Positions 1-7,638 of a stretch of 58,900 bases of DNA are shown here, in pieces. Position numbers and translations under genes: made by a program. The notes beneath the pieces were generated by a model that worked only from the letters and a program-made list of their open reading frames with translations, made no database searches and had not been told where the DNA came from. The DNA comes from Rhodocyclaceae bacterium (GTDB lineage Bacteria > Pseudomonadota > Gammaproteobacteria > Burkholderiales > Rhodocyclaceae): the NCBI GenBank assembly GCA_030824115.1, contig JAVBYI010000007.1:1-58900 (forward strand). The letters run 5' to 3'. Each line of letters starts with the position of its first letter. Position 1 is the stretch's first letter.

Positions 1-2780
1 CCGTCCGGGTGATCGTCGCGGGGGATGACCGGGGTCGCGTGCAGGCCATAGCCCGCGAGCCGATGCAGCGACAGCGCGGTCATGTGAGCCACCCGGCGGC
101 CGTTGATGGTGCGCTCGTGGCCGCCTCCGTCGCTCTTGTCGATGGTCACACCGGCCTGGGTGATCTGTTTCTTGAATACCCGGTCGCTCTTCACAGGCAG
201 GCCATTCCAGACATCGCGCAGGGCCATCTTGGTCGAGAGGTGGTGCATCACGTCCGAGGTGCGCAGCAGCAGGCACTGATCGCCATCGACCATGTCGTAT
301 TTGAACGGCGCCGGGTATTCGCCGCGCGCCAGCTCGCCAAGCGCCGTCTCCATGATCCACACCCACGGCGCGCGGTCGGCGCTCGTCTCGCCGATGTGGG
401 CGTTCATCTGTGCCTTCAGGTCCGCCATGATGTTGCCCTGGTCGAGCGGGATATCGGCAAACTCGGCCAGCAGCCGCCAGGCCGTGAGAATGGCCGCGTA
501 ATTGCCGGACATACGCGTGGCGCCGTCGTCATCGCCGCTGGCGCGGCTGGCCTCCAGGCACTTCTGGCGAAACTGCGCATACATGCCGCGCACCTGAACC
601 GGCGTGAAGCCGGTCAGGAACTCCAGCCACTGGCGCACCGGGAAGCGCGGCAGATCGTCCGGCATCAGATCGCCCTTCACCTTCAGCTCGGTGCGCACCA
701 GCTTACCGATCAGCGAGCGCACCGGTACATCCTCGCCGGCCAGCATCACCGGGGCCGAGAGCAGAAACTCGGTCATGTCCGCGCCGCGGCGGTTGAGCGT
801 GTATTGATAGTTCTCCTGCAGCAGACCCACCGCCTTGTCGATGATGTCCTGCCGGCGGGCCGACAACTCTTCCCATCCAACCGGGTGCGAGGTGTGGCTG
901 ATCGAGGTCAGCAGCCGGAACTCGGTCTGCAAGCTCTGTCCGGAAAACATCGTGAAATTGATCGACCGCTCCAGGCGTTTGATCAGCGTCGACTTGCCTG
1001 CCCCTTTATCCGCCTGAACCTGCATGTGCGGCCAGAAGCCCAGCAGCGGCTTGAGGTGCCCACCCAGGCCCCAGATCAGCGGCAGCAGCGCAGCATTGCG
1101 GCCGAAGGTTGTCTGGTATGCCGCAATCACAGCTCGCGCATCCTGGCGCGTTCCTGAAGGGAAGGTCAGGTTGTGATACGGGCACTGCTGGTCCGGGTTT
1201 GTGAAATAGCAGTCCGGCCCCTCATTCACCACCAGCCGGCCGCCCTTGAAGCACAGGCCGACGAAGTTGGCGGCATCGCGGGCGCCGATGTGGGCGGCGT
1301 TCTCGAAGATATTCACCATGCGCAGAAACGGCCCCTGGCTGAATACCGGCCCGAACTTCTTCCAGGTGTCGATGCTGTGCAGCTGTTCGTCGCCAACCAC
1401 CTTTCGCACCAGCTTCGCGCCGTGGCGGGTGGTTTGCACCGAGATGGCGAACAGCGTATTGGGCTGGTTGTCGTCGTCGCCCGTCATCGTTGCCGTGGCG
1501 CTCTGAATCGTCACGCGGGACATCGCCGCCACGCGGAAGCCGGCCAGATCCTTGTAATACGGAATCTCCTGCTCCTGCCCGTCGGCATCGCGCACCTTGC
1601 GAATCGCGAAGATTGACGTGAAGTCCTCCTTCACGCGGTAGTCCTGATAAATGCCGAAGTGGTGCGCCGGCAGGAAAATGCGCTTCTTGCCCGGCAGCAC
1701 TTTTCCGGGCATGCCGGGAATCAGCCAAGGCTCCAGCCGCCGCAAGGCAGTGCGCAGCGCGTCGCTGCCCTGCGCCTTCAGCAGATCATTGACGTCGTTG
1801 ATGTCTCCCCACTCCTCCTGCTCAACCATCAGCGCCGAGATATCCAGCGCCGTCAGCTTCTCGTGCAGCTTCCATGCGGCATTGAGACCGGGGCGTAGGC
1901 CGGCCTGCGGGTGTCCATCAGGGAATGGCTTGTCGTTGTCCATGCACAGGATCACCTGCTTGTTGCGCAGGAAGCTCCAGTCCATCTCCAGATTCGCCAC
2001 CCCGCGGATCGCGAAGGCTGCGGCGCGGTGCAGCCCTGCGCACTCGATGGAAAGCGCGTTGATCGGGCTCTCGACCAGATACACTGTCTCGGCCGCGTGC
2101 AGCTTCTTGATATCGCTCGTCCAGCCGTAGCCGTGCTTCTCGCCCTGGCACTGCGTCTTCACCCCGCCGTTCAGATCCTTGTCCAGATAGCGCAGATCCA
2201 CCGCCACCACATGGCCGGGGTTGAGCGTGCGGACGATGAAGGCACAGGCCGGCCCGCCGTGGCCGGGGTTGCCGGCCTGCACCTTGGGGCTCGTATAGTC
2301 GTTGAAGCCCACCGCCTTCTTCTGCACCGCGCGCTTCGCCACCTCCTCGGTGATGCCGCGCTGCTCCACCAGGTAGGAAATCGCCGCATCCGTGGCCAGC
2401 AGGCAACGGTCGGCGATGTACTCCGCGCGGCTCTTTTCGCGCTGCGGTTCGGCAGGCTGGCCATCGCTGCCAGCCTGCTTGGGGCGCTCCATTGGCCAGC
2501 CGTAGATATCGTGCAGCCGGCGGATCGCCTCGGCCGTATCGTCGCTGGCCAACCGATCGTTGTAGATGATCATGTCGATACAGCTGCCTTTTTCGTCAGT
2601 GGCATGATCCTTCCACTTGCGCGCGCCGTCATAGACCGAGACCGATGGCTGCTCATCCTTCCGGTGCGGGGAGTGATACAGCGCATTGCCGTTCGTCTTC
2701 TCAGCGCCGTGGCGCTTCCAGCCAAGCTGCTCGGCGAGGTCGTTCAGGTCGATGCGGGATTTGAGTTCGTCAATGTTCAT
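1..2780 (-). CDS. Phage DNA primase/helicase, C-terminus beyond window
   Basis: One uninterrupted minus-strand frame runs from the ATG at 2780 off the left edge (at least 926 residues, no stop seen). A CHC2-like primase zinc-finger region lies at residues 29-65 (YHSPHRKDEQPSVSV, then EKGSCIDMI), but most of the usual zinc cysteines are replaced. A Toprim-like segment follows at about 232-265 (VYLVESPINALS, later CMDND). A P-loop ATPase has Walker A DKGAGKST near residue 591-598 and a likely Walker B VGWEEL near 637. The architecture fits phage or plasmid primase-helicase proteins that start and unwind replication forks. The start overlaps the reverse transcriptase stop by 11 bases, so the DGR and replication genes probably share a transcript. 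Function by domain order is fairly sure; whether the finger still binds zinc is not. Confidence 0.85.
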   Translation of the reverse strand, partial: MNIDELKSRIDLNDLAEQLGWKRHGAEKTNGNALYHSPHRKDEQPSVSVYDGARKWKDHATDEKGSCIDMIIYNDRLASDDTAEAIRRLHDIYGWPMERPKQAGSDGQPAEPQREKSRAEYIADRCLLATDAAISYLVEQRGITEEVAKRAVQKKAVGFNDYTSPKVQAGNPGHGGPACAFIVRTLNPGHVVAVDLRYLDKDLNGGVKTQCQGEKHGYGWTSDIKKLHAAETVYLVESPINALSIECAGLHRAAAFAIRGVANLEMDWSFLRNKQVILCMDNDKPFPDGHPQAGLRPGLNAAWKLHEKLTALDISALMVEQEEWGDINDVNDLLKAQGSDALRTALRRLEPWLIPGMPGKVLPGKKRIFLPAHHFGIYQDYRVKEDFTSIFAIRKVRDADGQEQEIPYYKDLAGFRVAAMSRVTIQSATATMTGDDDNQPNTLFAISVQTTRHGAKLVRKVVGDEQLHSIDTWKKFGPVFSQGPFLRMVNIFENAAHIGARDAANFVGLCFKGGRLVVNEGPDCYFTNPDQQCPYHNLTFPSGTRQDARAVIAAYQTTFGRNAALLPLIWGLGGHLKPLLGFWPHMQVQADKGAGKSTLIKRLERSINFTMFSGQSLQTEFRLLTSISHTSHPVGWEELSARRQDIIDKAVGLLQENYQYTLNRRGADMTEFLLSAPVMLAGEDVPVRSLIGKLVRTELKVKGDLMPDDLPRFPVRQWLEFLTGFTPVQVRGMYAQFRQKCLEASRASGDDDGATRMSGNYAAILTAWRLLAEFADIPLDQGNIMADLKAQMNAHIGETSADRAPWVWIMETALGELARGEYPAPFKYDMVDGDQCLLLRTSDVMHHLSTKMALRDVWNGLPVKSDRVFKKQITQAGVTIDKSDGGGHERTINGRRVAHMTALSLHRLAGYGLHATPVIPRDDHPD

Positions 2781-4089
2781 GGTGGCGGTAGGTCTTGGTG
2801 ATATCCCCGGAAATGCAGTGCCCGCGCCGGCGCAATAGATTGGCCAGGCGGGTGCAATCACGGTGATGGTGGTCTGCCTGCCGAAGCAGGCCGAAGTAGC
2901 TGTTGGCGGTTTCAAACAGTTCGGCCGCGGGCAGCGTGGCCACGCGCTGCAGGGCGCTGGCAACGGTTCTGCGACGTGTGGCGCGGTGGTATGGCTTGAT
3001 CACCTGGCCAACGAAATCAACGCCGCGGTCAACCGGCTGCAGGATGGTCTTGGTCTGGTTGATGCGCAGTGCCAGAGCCATGTCGAGGAACTGCTCGATA
3101 TGGTGTTTGGCCTCATTCAGCCATTGCGGCGACTCGTGCAGCAGGATGAAGTCATCGACATAGCGGACGTAATGCCTGGCGCCGATGCGGTGCTTGATGA
3201 ACTGGTCAAGCTCATCCAGATGCACGTTGGCAAAGAACTGGCTCGATAGGTTGCCGATCGGCAGACCGTGGCTGGCATCTTGCGTCGAGAGGCGCTTGTG
3301 TTCCGGCACCTTGGCGAAGTCCTGCGGGCGGCCGCGATACTCGACATCGAGGCGCGGATCGTGAAACAGGATGGTCTCGGCCAGATCCATCCACCAAGGC
3401 TCGGTGATGCGTTCGGCCAGCTGGCGGTGCAGGATGCGCTTGTCGATGCTGACGAAGAAGTTGGCCAGATCCAGCTTCAGGTAATAGGCCGGGCGCGTCC
3501 AGTTCTCGGTGATGCTACGGATCTTCGCTTCCAGTCGCTTGGCGGCATAGAGCGTGCCGCGTCCTGGGATACAGGCGCAACTGTCGGCGATGAAGCGGGC
3601 GTAGTAGCGCGGGGCAATGCGGTTGTAGAACAGGTGATGAACGATGCGATCGCGGAAGTCTGCGGCCCACACCTCGCGCACCTTGGGGCGGGTAACGACA
3701 AAGCAGATCGAGCGGCCCGGGCGATAGCTGCCGTCGGCCAGATCATCGTAGAGCGCGCACAGGTTGCGCTCCAGGTATTGCTCGAAGGCCAGCGCGGATT
3801 GGGTGTTGCGCTTGTTCTGGCGACAGTCGTAGTAGGCGTCGACCAGTTCTTCGAATGAAAAGTCGGCATGGGGGCGGCGCGCATCATCTGCGGACTGCCC
3901 GGGCACGGAACTCGTTGTTGTGGTTGTAGTTGTTCTGGTTGCCGTTGTTGAAGTTCTGCGCCCAGGCATATTTGGAATTGGCTGCGTGCTGCATCCTGTC
4001 GTGCTATCGACGTCGCCCTGCTGAATCTTCAGCGGGGTAACTGCGCCGGACGCGGCCTGGCAGCTGCCAGCGGTATCCGTGGTGCGCAT
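2770..4089 (-). CDS. Diversity-generating retroelement reverse transcriptase
   Basis: Reverse transcriptase of the DGR group, which copies the template RNA into adenine-mutagenised cDNA. Visible motifs are the catalytic YVDD box (plus-strand 3151-3162, in YVRYVDDFILLHE), the DGR-type motif GLPIGNLSSQFFAN, and DFRDRIVHHLF near the N-terminal side. The RT domain begins at FSFEELVDAYY just after the template repeat. The start is uncertain. The frame is open back to a TTG at 4191 inside avd. I use the ATG at 4089 because GAGGG lies 7 bases upstream, but this would make the protein read through the template repeat as a Thr-rich tract. A GTG at 3906 gives 378 residues, closer to the usual 330-380. 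The gene lies between the template repeat and the primase, whose ATG overlaps its stop. Confidence 0.93.
   Translation of the reverse strand: MRTTDTAGSCQAASGAVTPLKIQQGDVDSTTGCSTQPIPNMPGRRTSTTATRTTTTTTTSSVPGQSADDARRPHADFSFEELVDAYYDCRQNKRNTQSALAFEQYLERNLCALYDDLADGSYRPGRSICFVVTRPKVREVWAADFRDRIVHHLFYNRIAPRYYARFIADSCACIPGRGTLYAAKRLEAKIRSITENWTRPAYYLKLDLANFFVSIDKRILHRQLAERITEPWWMDLAETILFHDPRLDVEYRGRPQDFAKVPEHKRLSTQDASHGLPIGNLSSQFFANVHLDELDQFIKHRIGARHYVRYVDDFILLHESPQWLNEAKHHIEQFLDMALALRINQTKTILQPVDRGVDFVGQVIKPYHRATRRRTVASALQRVATLPAAELFETANSYFGLLRQADHHHRDCTRLANLLRRRGHCISGDITKTYRHHEH
3888..3994 (-). repeat. DGR template repeat (TR)
   Basis: This 107-bp segment is repeated at 4555-4661 and 5037-5143. 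On the coding (minus) strand it is rich in AAC/AAT codons. In the target-gene frame it would read WAQNFNNGNQNNYNHNNEF, the Asn-rich signature of a template. It lies between avd and the RT domain, the standard place. Every difference from the two variable repeats sits at a template adenine (a T on the plus strand), and the last about 27 bases before the 3' end are identical in all three copies, as expected for the initiation-of-homing region. Confidence 0.95.
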
Positions 4090-4157
4090 GGCGGTGCCCT
4101 CGTGGGGCAGCGACACGACCAGATCATGATTTCGCACTGTCATGGGAGCCTTGACCC

Positions 4158-4511
4158 TCACGAAACGGGCGAAGTTGCGGAGCGACGCCAACCCACAGCC
4201 TGCTTGCCGATACCCTGCGTCAGGGGCATGGTTCTCGCCAGTTGCTTCGACGAGATCGCGCCCTTGTCGCGCGCCAGGCGCAGCAGCAATACCACCAGCT
4301 GCGTGCGCTCGACCACAGCATCGAGATCGGGCCGCTTGTGGGCGGCACAGTTGGCGCGATAGATGGACGCAAGAATTTCAAGACACTCGTCGCGCAGTTT
4401 CCAGCCGAGAGACTGCTTGTAATCCCGGTTCATGTGCTTGACGTAGTCGACGACCAGCCCGAGCAGATCGTAGGCGGTCTTGTGTATCGGAAGTTCGGTG
4501 TGGAGTGCCAT
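4158..4511 (-). CDS. avd: DGR accessory variability determinant (Avd)
   Basis: A 117-residue protein directly upstream of the template repeat, matching the helical four-helix-bundle Avd family in size, position and character (YDLLGLVVDYVKHMNRDYK, then LRDECLEILASIYRAN, later VVLLLRLARDKGAIS). Avd proteins are basic, form pentamers and work with the reverse transcriptase and the template RNA during cDNA synthesis. The gene lies 27 bases after the nearest target gene. The N-terminal part of the open RT frame overlaps its 3' end. No clear Shine-Dalgarno sequence precedes the ATG, so translation may be coupled to the upstream target gene. Identification rests on context plus sequence character. 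Confidence 0.88.
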   Translation of the reverse strand: MALHTELPIHKTAYDLLGLVVDYVKHMNRDYKQSLGWKLRDECLEILASIYRANCAAHKRPDLDAVVERTQLVVLLLRLARDKGAISSKQLARTMPLTQGIGKQAVGWRRSATSPVS

Positions 4512-4538
4512 GCCGATGGAAATGACTAAATAATTGAA

Positions 4539-4988
4539 TTACTCAATGGTTGATCTGCGGACTGCCCGGGCACGGAACTCGATGAGGTGGTAGTAGTTGC
4601 CCTGGTAGCCGTCGTAGAAGAGCTGCGCCCAGGCAGATTTGGAACCGGCTGCGTGCTGCTCGCGCGTCCAGTACCACTCTTCCTTGAACTCGTCCTTCAT
4701 GGTGGCGAAGAGCAGGGCGCCTTCGATGCGATCGGGCAGTTCGCCGCCGTTGCTTTCCGCCCAAGCCAGTTGTGTTTTCCAGTCGGCTGGGTCGGCATCT
4801 CCTGGTAACAGGATGAGCCAGTAACGGCGCGAGCCGTCGGCGGTGAGGATGACGCCAACGGCGCGCTCGCCGTCGTTGAGCGCCGGGAACGGCACGGCAA
4901 TGGGGAACTCTGGTTGCTGCTCGAAGGTCGCGATCATTGCGGCGATCTTGGTTTGCTCGGCCTTGATAGCCTCAAGCGTGATGGTCAT
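4539..4988 (-). CDS. DGR target protein 1 (C-type-lectin-like variable protein)
   Basis: A 149-residue protein whose C-terminus is encoded by variable repeat 1. The N-terminal stretch looks helical (EAIKAEQTKIAAMIATFEQ); the rest has the spacing of a small C-type-lectin/formylglycine-enzyme-like fold (WKTQLAWAESNGGELP, EEWYWTREQ, SAWAQLF, then the variable segment and invariant EFRARAVR). Compared with the template, 14 codon-strand adenines have changed here, altering most exposed positions of the variable segment. It is paralogous to target 2 immediately upstream. There is no signal peptide or membrane segment. The size is far below that of a phage receptor-binding protein such as Mtd, so the ligand is unknown. 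AGGAGGC lies about 11-12 bases before the ATG. Confidence 0.9.
   Translation of the reverse strand: MTITLEAIKAEQTKIAAMIATFEQQPEFPIAVPFPALNDGERAVGVILTADGSRRYWLILLPGDADPADWKTQLAWAESNGGELPDRIEGALLFATMKDEFKEEWYWTREQHAAGSKSAWAQLFYDGYQGNYYHLIEFRARAVRRSTIE
4555..4661 (-). repeat. DGR variable repeat 1 (VR1)
   Basis: A copy of the 107-bp template at 3888-3994 with 14 internal substitutions, all at template adenines (T on the plus strand changed to A, G or C). The two final bases also differ and probably lie outside the repeat. The conserved CTGCGG-side end, nearest the target gene's stop codon, is identical to the template for about 27 bases. It encodes the C-terminal residues of target protein 1. 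Confidence 0.95.
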
Positions 4989-5020
4989 GGCTGACGCCTC
5001 CTAATAGATGAATGACTGAA

Positions 5021-5392
5021 TTACTGAATGGGAATACTGCGGACTGCCCGGGCACGGAACTCGTTGAGGTGGTTGCAGTAGTCCTGGTTGCCGTTGTGGA
5101 AGACCTGCGCCCAGGCATATCTGGAATCGGCTGCGTGCTGCATGCCAGACCAGTAATACTCTGGCTTGAAATGCTCCTTGAGGTTGGCGATAAGCAGGCT
5201 TTGCTCCCGGGGAAGCGGCAGACGGCCGCCGTTTTTCTTTGCCCAGGCGAGTTGCTTCTTCCAGGTGGCTCGCTCGGCTTCGCCGGGCAGCATAAAAATA
5301 TGCTGGTCAGGTTCGCCGTTCTGACCGAGGAGGATGCCGGCATAGGTTTCGCCGGGACGCAGGTTGTCTTTGAGGAATTGCTCTTTACTCAT
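5021..5392 (-). CDS. DGR target protein 2 (C-type-lectin-like variable protein)
   Basis: A 123-residue paralogue of target 1 with the same layout: LPGEAERATWKKQLAWAKKN, then RLPLPREQSLLIANL, EYYWSGMQHAA, RYAWAQVF and the variable segment ending EFRARAVRSIPIQ. It differs from the template at 10 positions, all adenines. It lacks most of the N-terminal 25-residue extension of target 1. CAAGGAGCG precedes the ATG at good spacing. The 3' flanks of both target genes share GAATTACT(C/G)AATGG, indicating tandem duplication of the whole 3' part of the gene. No secretion signal is visible. The ligand and role are unknown. Confidence 0.9.
   Translation of the reverse strand: MSKEQFLKDNLRPGETYAGILLGQNGEPDQHIFMLPGEAERATWKKQLAWAKKNGGRLPLPREQSLLIANLKEHFKPEYYWSGMQHAADSRYAWAQVFHNGNQDYCNHLNEFRARAVRSIPIQ
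5037..5143 (-). repeat. DGR variable repeat 2 (VR2)
   Basis: The second 107-bp copy of the template repeat with 10 substitutions, all at template adenines. Its pattern of changed sites overlaps only partly with that of VR1, so the two repeats were diversified independently. It encodes the C-terminal segment of target protein 2. Confidence 0.95.
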
Positions 5393-5427
5393 GATTCGCT
5401 CCTTGTGGTGGTGGTTGGTTGCTTGGT

Positions 5428-5452
5428 AAAAGTCGGCGCTGGCGGTACGGCA
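5428..5452 (+). repeat. Dispersed 25-bp repeat, copy 1
   Basis: AAAAGTCGGCGCTGGCGG followed by TACGGCA, in the 91-bp gap upstream of DGR target 2. One mismatch to the core consensus GTCGGCGCTGGCGGGACGGC. Followed by CTAGGCCG, as is copy 2. Confidence 0.8.
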
Positions 5453-5483
5453 CTAGGCCGCGATACGGGCGGGCGGCGCGGTG

Positions 5484-5885
5484 TCACTTAATGGCCTGCT
5501 CCAATTGGGCTATCTGTTTTGCCGTGAGCTTCACACCCGCCGTGGCGGCGTCCGATAACATTGACTTAGCCGCCTCTCGTCTTGAAGACCGGTCGTGTTT
5601 GGCTTTGGCATCTGCCTTGTGCTCCGCTACAGCCTTCGAAGACAGCACGTCGAGCTTGATGCACGCATCCAGCAGCCGCCCGAGCCGCATGCCTTCGCGC
5701 GCATGCTCCACCGGGTAGCTGATGCGTGACTGGACAGAATTGCTGTAAATCGTCCCGTCTTGGCCAAGCACGACGATGGTTGTGTCGATCCGGGCGACCT
5801 TGACTGCCTTGATGGCTTTCCCGCCAGGAATAGGCTCAAGGTGCAATTGGTTAATGGACTCCAACTTCGAATTCAATCTGCTCAT
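5484..5885 (-). CDS. Phage hypothetical protein
   Basis: A 133-residue protein with a good ribosome-binding site (AGGGGAGAAAC before the ATG). The N-terminal half looks beta-rich (KVARIDTTIVVLGQDGTIYSN). The C-terminal half is helical and charged (AVAEHKADAKAKHDRSS, later LTAKQIAQLEQAIK). I do not recognise a family. It is flanked on both sides by gaps that each hold a copy of the dispersed 25-bp repeat, and it precedes the DGR target genes in the early operon. Confidence 0.7.
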   Translation of the reverse strand: MSRLNSKLESINQLHLEPIPGGKAIKAVKVARIDTTIVVLGQDGTIYSNSVQSRISYPVEHAREGMRLGRLLDACIKLDVLSSKAVAEHKADAKAKHDRSSRREAAKSMLSDAATAGVKLTAKQIAQLEQAIK

Positions 5886-5900
5886 GTTTCTCCCCTTTTA

Positions 5901-5925
5901 AATGTCGGCGCTGGTGGGACGGCGC
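5901..5925 (+). repeat. Dispersed 25-bp repeat, copy 2
   Basis: AATGTCGGCGCTGGTGGGAC then GGCGC, in the 60-bp gap between two phage genes. Same orientation as copy 1, and likewise followed by CTAGGCCG. Confidence 0.75.
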
Positions 5926-5945
5926 TAGGCCGGCCCGCCGCTCGT

Positions 5946-6227
5946 TTACTTCAGAACGTGGCGGCGCACGGTCACACCGGGGGCCTGATGGACAACGCCG
6001 TTGTCCGGTTCAGGAAGCGCTGCGGGCGCGTCCGGGATAAATCCGCTGCCGGTACCGCCGGCAACGCGCAGATAGTCGACTTCGACCTTGGCGCTGTTGA
6101 TGATGGTCTGCGAGACATCGGCGATCGCCTTGGCGTGATCGATGTCCATGGTCTTGTCCTTCAGGCCGCGCAGGGCGTCGAACAGGTGCGAGCGCAGCTC
6201 GGTGACGTCGTTCGTCTTCGTGGTCAT
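5946..6227 (-). CDS. Phage conserved small protein
   Basis: A 93-residue protein of a type often seen in phage early operons: an N-terminal helical part (ELRSHLFDALRGLKDK, then MDIDHAKAIADVSQTIINSA) and a Pro/Gly-rich tail. Its function is unknown. Its ATG overlaps the stop of the HNH gene by 4 bases, so it is translated in the same operon. No nucleic-acid-binding motif is obvious. Confidence 0.75.
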   Translation of the reverse strand: MTTKTNDVTELRSHLFDALRGLKDKTMDIDHAKAIADVSQTIINSAKVEVDYLRVAGGTGSGFIPDAPAALPEPDNGVVHQAPGVTVRRHVLK

Positions 6228-6904
6228 GATGTTTTTCCTGTGGCGTGGTTGATCTTGCGATTTAGGGCGCAGCGCAGCTGGATCAGCTGGGCGATTTCCT
6301 TGGGATAGTTGGTGTGGTAACTGTTCCGGCGCATCAGCTCGCCGCGCGTCACCAGCTCAAGGTTCTCGATGGCGCAGTTTTGCCGGTTGCCATCCTTGAA
6401 CACCAGGGCATGGCCTTTGGGGAGTGGGCCGTGCGCTTCCTCCCATACGATCAAATGCACACCGCGCCAGCGCCGCTGCAGCGGCATGTCGTCATTCACC
6501 TTGCGCTGGATATAGCCATCCTTGCTGATGCGCTCGGTCCCGATCGGCTGATAAAGCTCCAGCGCCTTGCCGCCGCGGTGGCCCTTCTTGAATTGCGTGG
6601 CGATGCCGCCTTCGTAGATGAGGCCCTTTCTTCCCTTGTTGTGCGACACCTGGCCTTTCTTGAACCGGTATTGCGCGCCGACGTTGTCGCCACGACGAAG
6701 CCGGCAGGCAGCCGGGCCGGCCAGGTAGGCATCGCTCTTCTTGAGGTCAAGCTGGGCCGCCTTCGAATAAACCTGCTGGACCGACATGCCGAGCTTTGTG
6801 GCGATGTCTGCCGTGGGCGTGTCGGGATACAGGCGGAACAGCAGCTCGACCTCGCTATCCGTCCAGAAATGACGCGGCGGAAGAATCCCGCGGCTTTTCG
6901 TCAT
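6224..6904 (-). CDS. HNH-type homing-like endonuclease with N-terminal helix-turn-helix
   Basis: A 226-residue protein starting at the ATG at 6904, which overlaps the upstream stop as ATGA; a longer frame exists but is not needed. Residues about 12-50 look like a DNA-binding helix-turn-helix (FWTDSEVELLFRLYPDTPTA, then IATKLGMSVQQVYSKAAQL). The C-terminal half carries an HNH_3-type core (GVHLIVWEEAHGPLPKGHAL, then FKDGNRQNCAIENLELVT). Such enzymes in phages are homing-like nickases or are linked to packaging. Position in the early operon favours the former. The second histidine of the usual HNH core is a phenylalanine (FKDGN), so activity is uncertain. Confidence 0.82.
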   Translation of the reverse strand: MTKSRGILPPRHFWTDSEVELLFRLYPDTPTADIATKLGMSVQQVYSKAAQLDLKKSDAYLAGPAACRLRRGDNVGAQYRFKKGQVSHNKGRKGLIYEGGIATQFKKGHRGGKALELYQPIGTERISKDGYIQRKVNDDMPLQRRWRGVHLIVWEEAHGPLPKGHALVFKDGNRQNCAIENLELVTRGELMRRNSYHTNYPKEIAQLIQLRCALNRKINHATGKTS

Positions 6905-7638
6905 GGTGCCACCCGCTTGAACTCGACAACCCATACCCACGGATTAGCGTCGTGCGATTTTTCTCCGTTGATGGACTTCCAAAGGCTCCAGAAGCTGTGA
7001 CGCGGATCGCCGAAGGTGTGGCCTTCGTCCTTGTGGCTGTAGTCGATCCAGCGGTAATCTGTTTCAGAGACACGCCGCAGACCGACACCTTCGGCTTCTG
7101 CGTCCACTCGGCTGATGTCGCTCAGCCGCTCGACGCGGACGCAGGTCACTTCGAGAAGGATGCGCGAGGCCCAGCGGGGCATGTGGATGGAAGGGCGCCA
7201 CTTGATTTCGCCGCGCTGGCGCGTCTGCTTTGGCTTCACCCCCTCAACAGATACTTCGTGTTCTGTGCCGTCTTGATATTCGACATTCAGGTTCCACACG
7301 TCCGGGCCGAACTTTCCGGCGCCGAGAGGGAACCGCGACATCGCAGACTTCACTACATCGAGGAAGCAGTGATTCTCCCGCACCCAAAGCCGGTCGCCGG
7401 GCTGGCCGTATGGGCAGGCCGCATTGGCTAGTGTTGTGTATCCGGACAGCCCAAACCAGTGGCCGTTCTGCTCACGCCACTCGGCGATTTGCTTGTGCGC
7501 GAGATCAACGTTTCCGGAGTGTAGGAAATGACCGCAGTCGTTCAGATGCGGCTTCACAACCCGCCGCGTCTGCGCCTTCCGGCCTTCGAGGATCGCGCGC
7601 ACCATCGGCGCTTTGAACAGGATCGGGCGCTCTTTCAT
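6901..7638 (-). CDS. ASCH/PUA-like phage protein
   Basis: A 245-residue protein with the typical opening MKERPILFKAPMVRAILEGR followed by QTRRVV, common in phage early regions and assigned to ASCH/PUA-like folds that bind RNA or modified bases. Other typical points are PGDRLWVRE, PSIHMPRWASRILLEV and a C-terminal WVWVVEFKRV. It sits in a run of genes joined by 4-base ATGA overlaps. The molecular role is not established. Confidence 0.75.
   Translation of the reverse strand: MKERPILFKAPMVRAILEGRKAQTRRVVKPHLNDCGHFLHSGNVDLAHKQIAEWREQNGHWFGLSGYTTLANAACPYGQPGDRLWVRENHCFLDVVKSAMSRFPLGAGKFGPDVWNLNVEYQDGTEHEVSVEGVKPKQTRQRGEIKWRPSIHMPRWASRILLEVTCVRVERLSDISRVDAEAEGVGLRRVSETDYRWIDYSHKDEGHTFGDPRHSFWSLWKSINGEKSHDANPWVWVVEFKRVAP

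Noticed and set aside
9..1157. 382-codon plus-strand frame at the left edge
   Set aside because: Opposite the continuous primase-helicase frame, which carries clear Toprim and P-loop motifs.
3477..3887. 136-codon minus-strand frame starting just after the template repeat
   Set aside because: Overlaps the RT gene in another frame, and the product lacks RT motifs; the RT frame carries YVDD and all other motifs.
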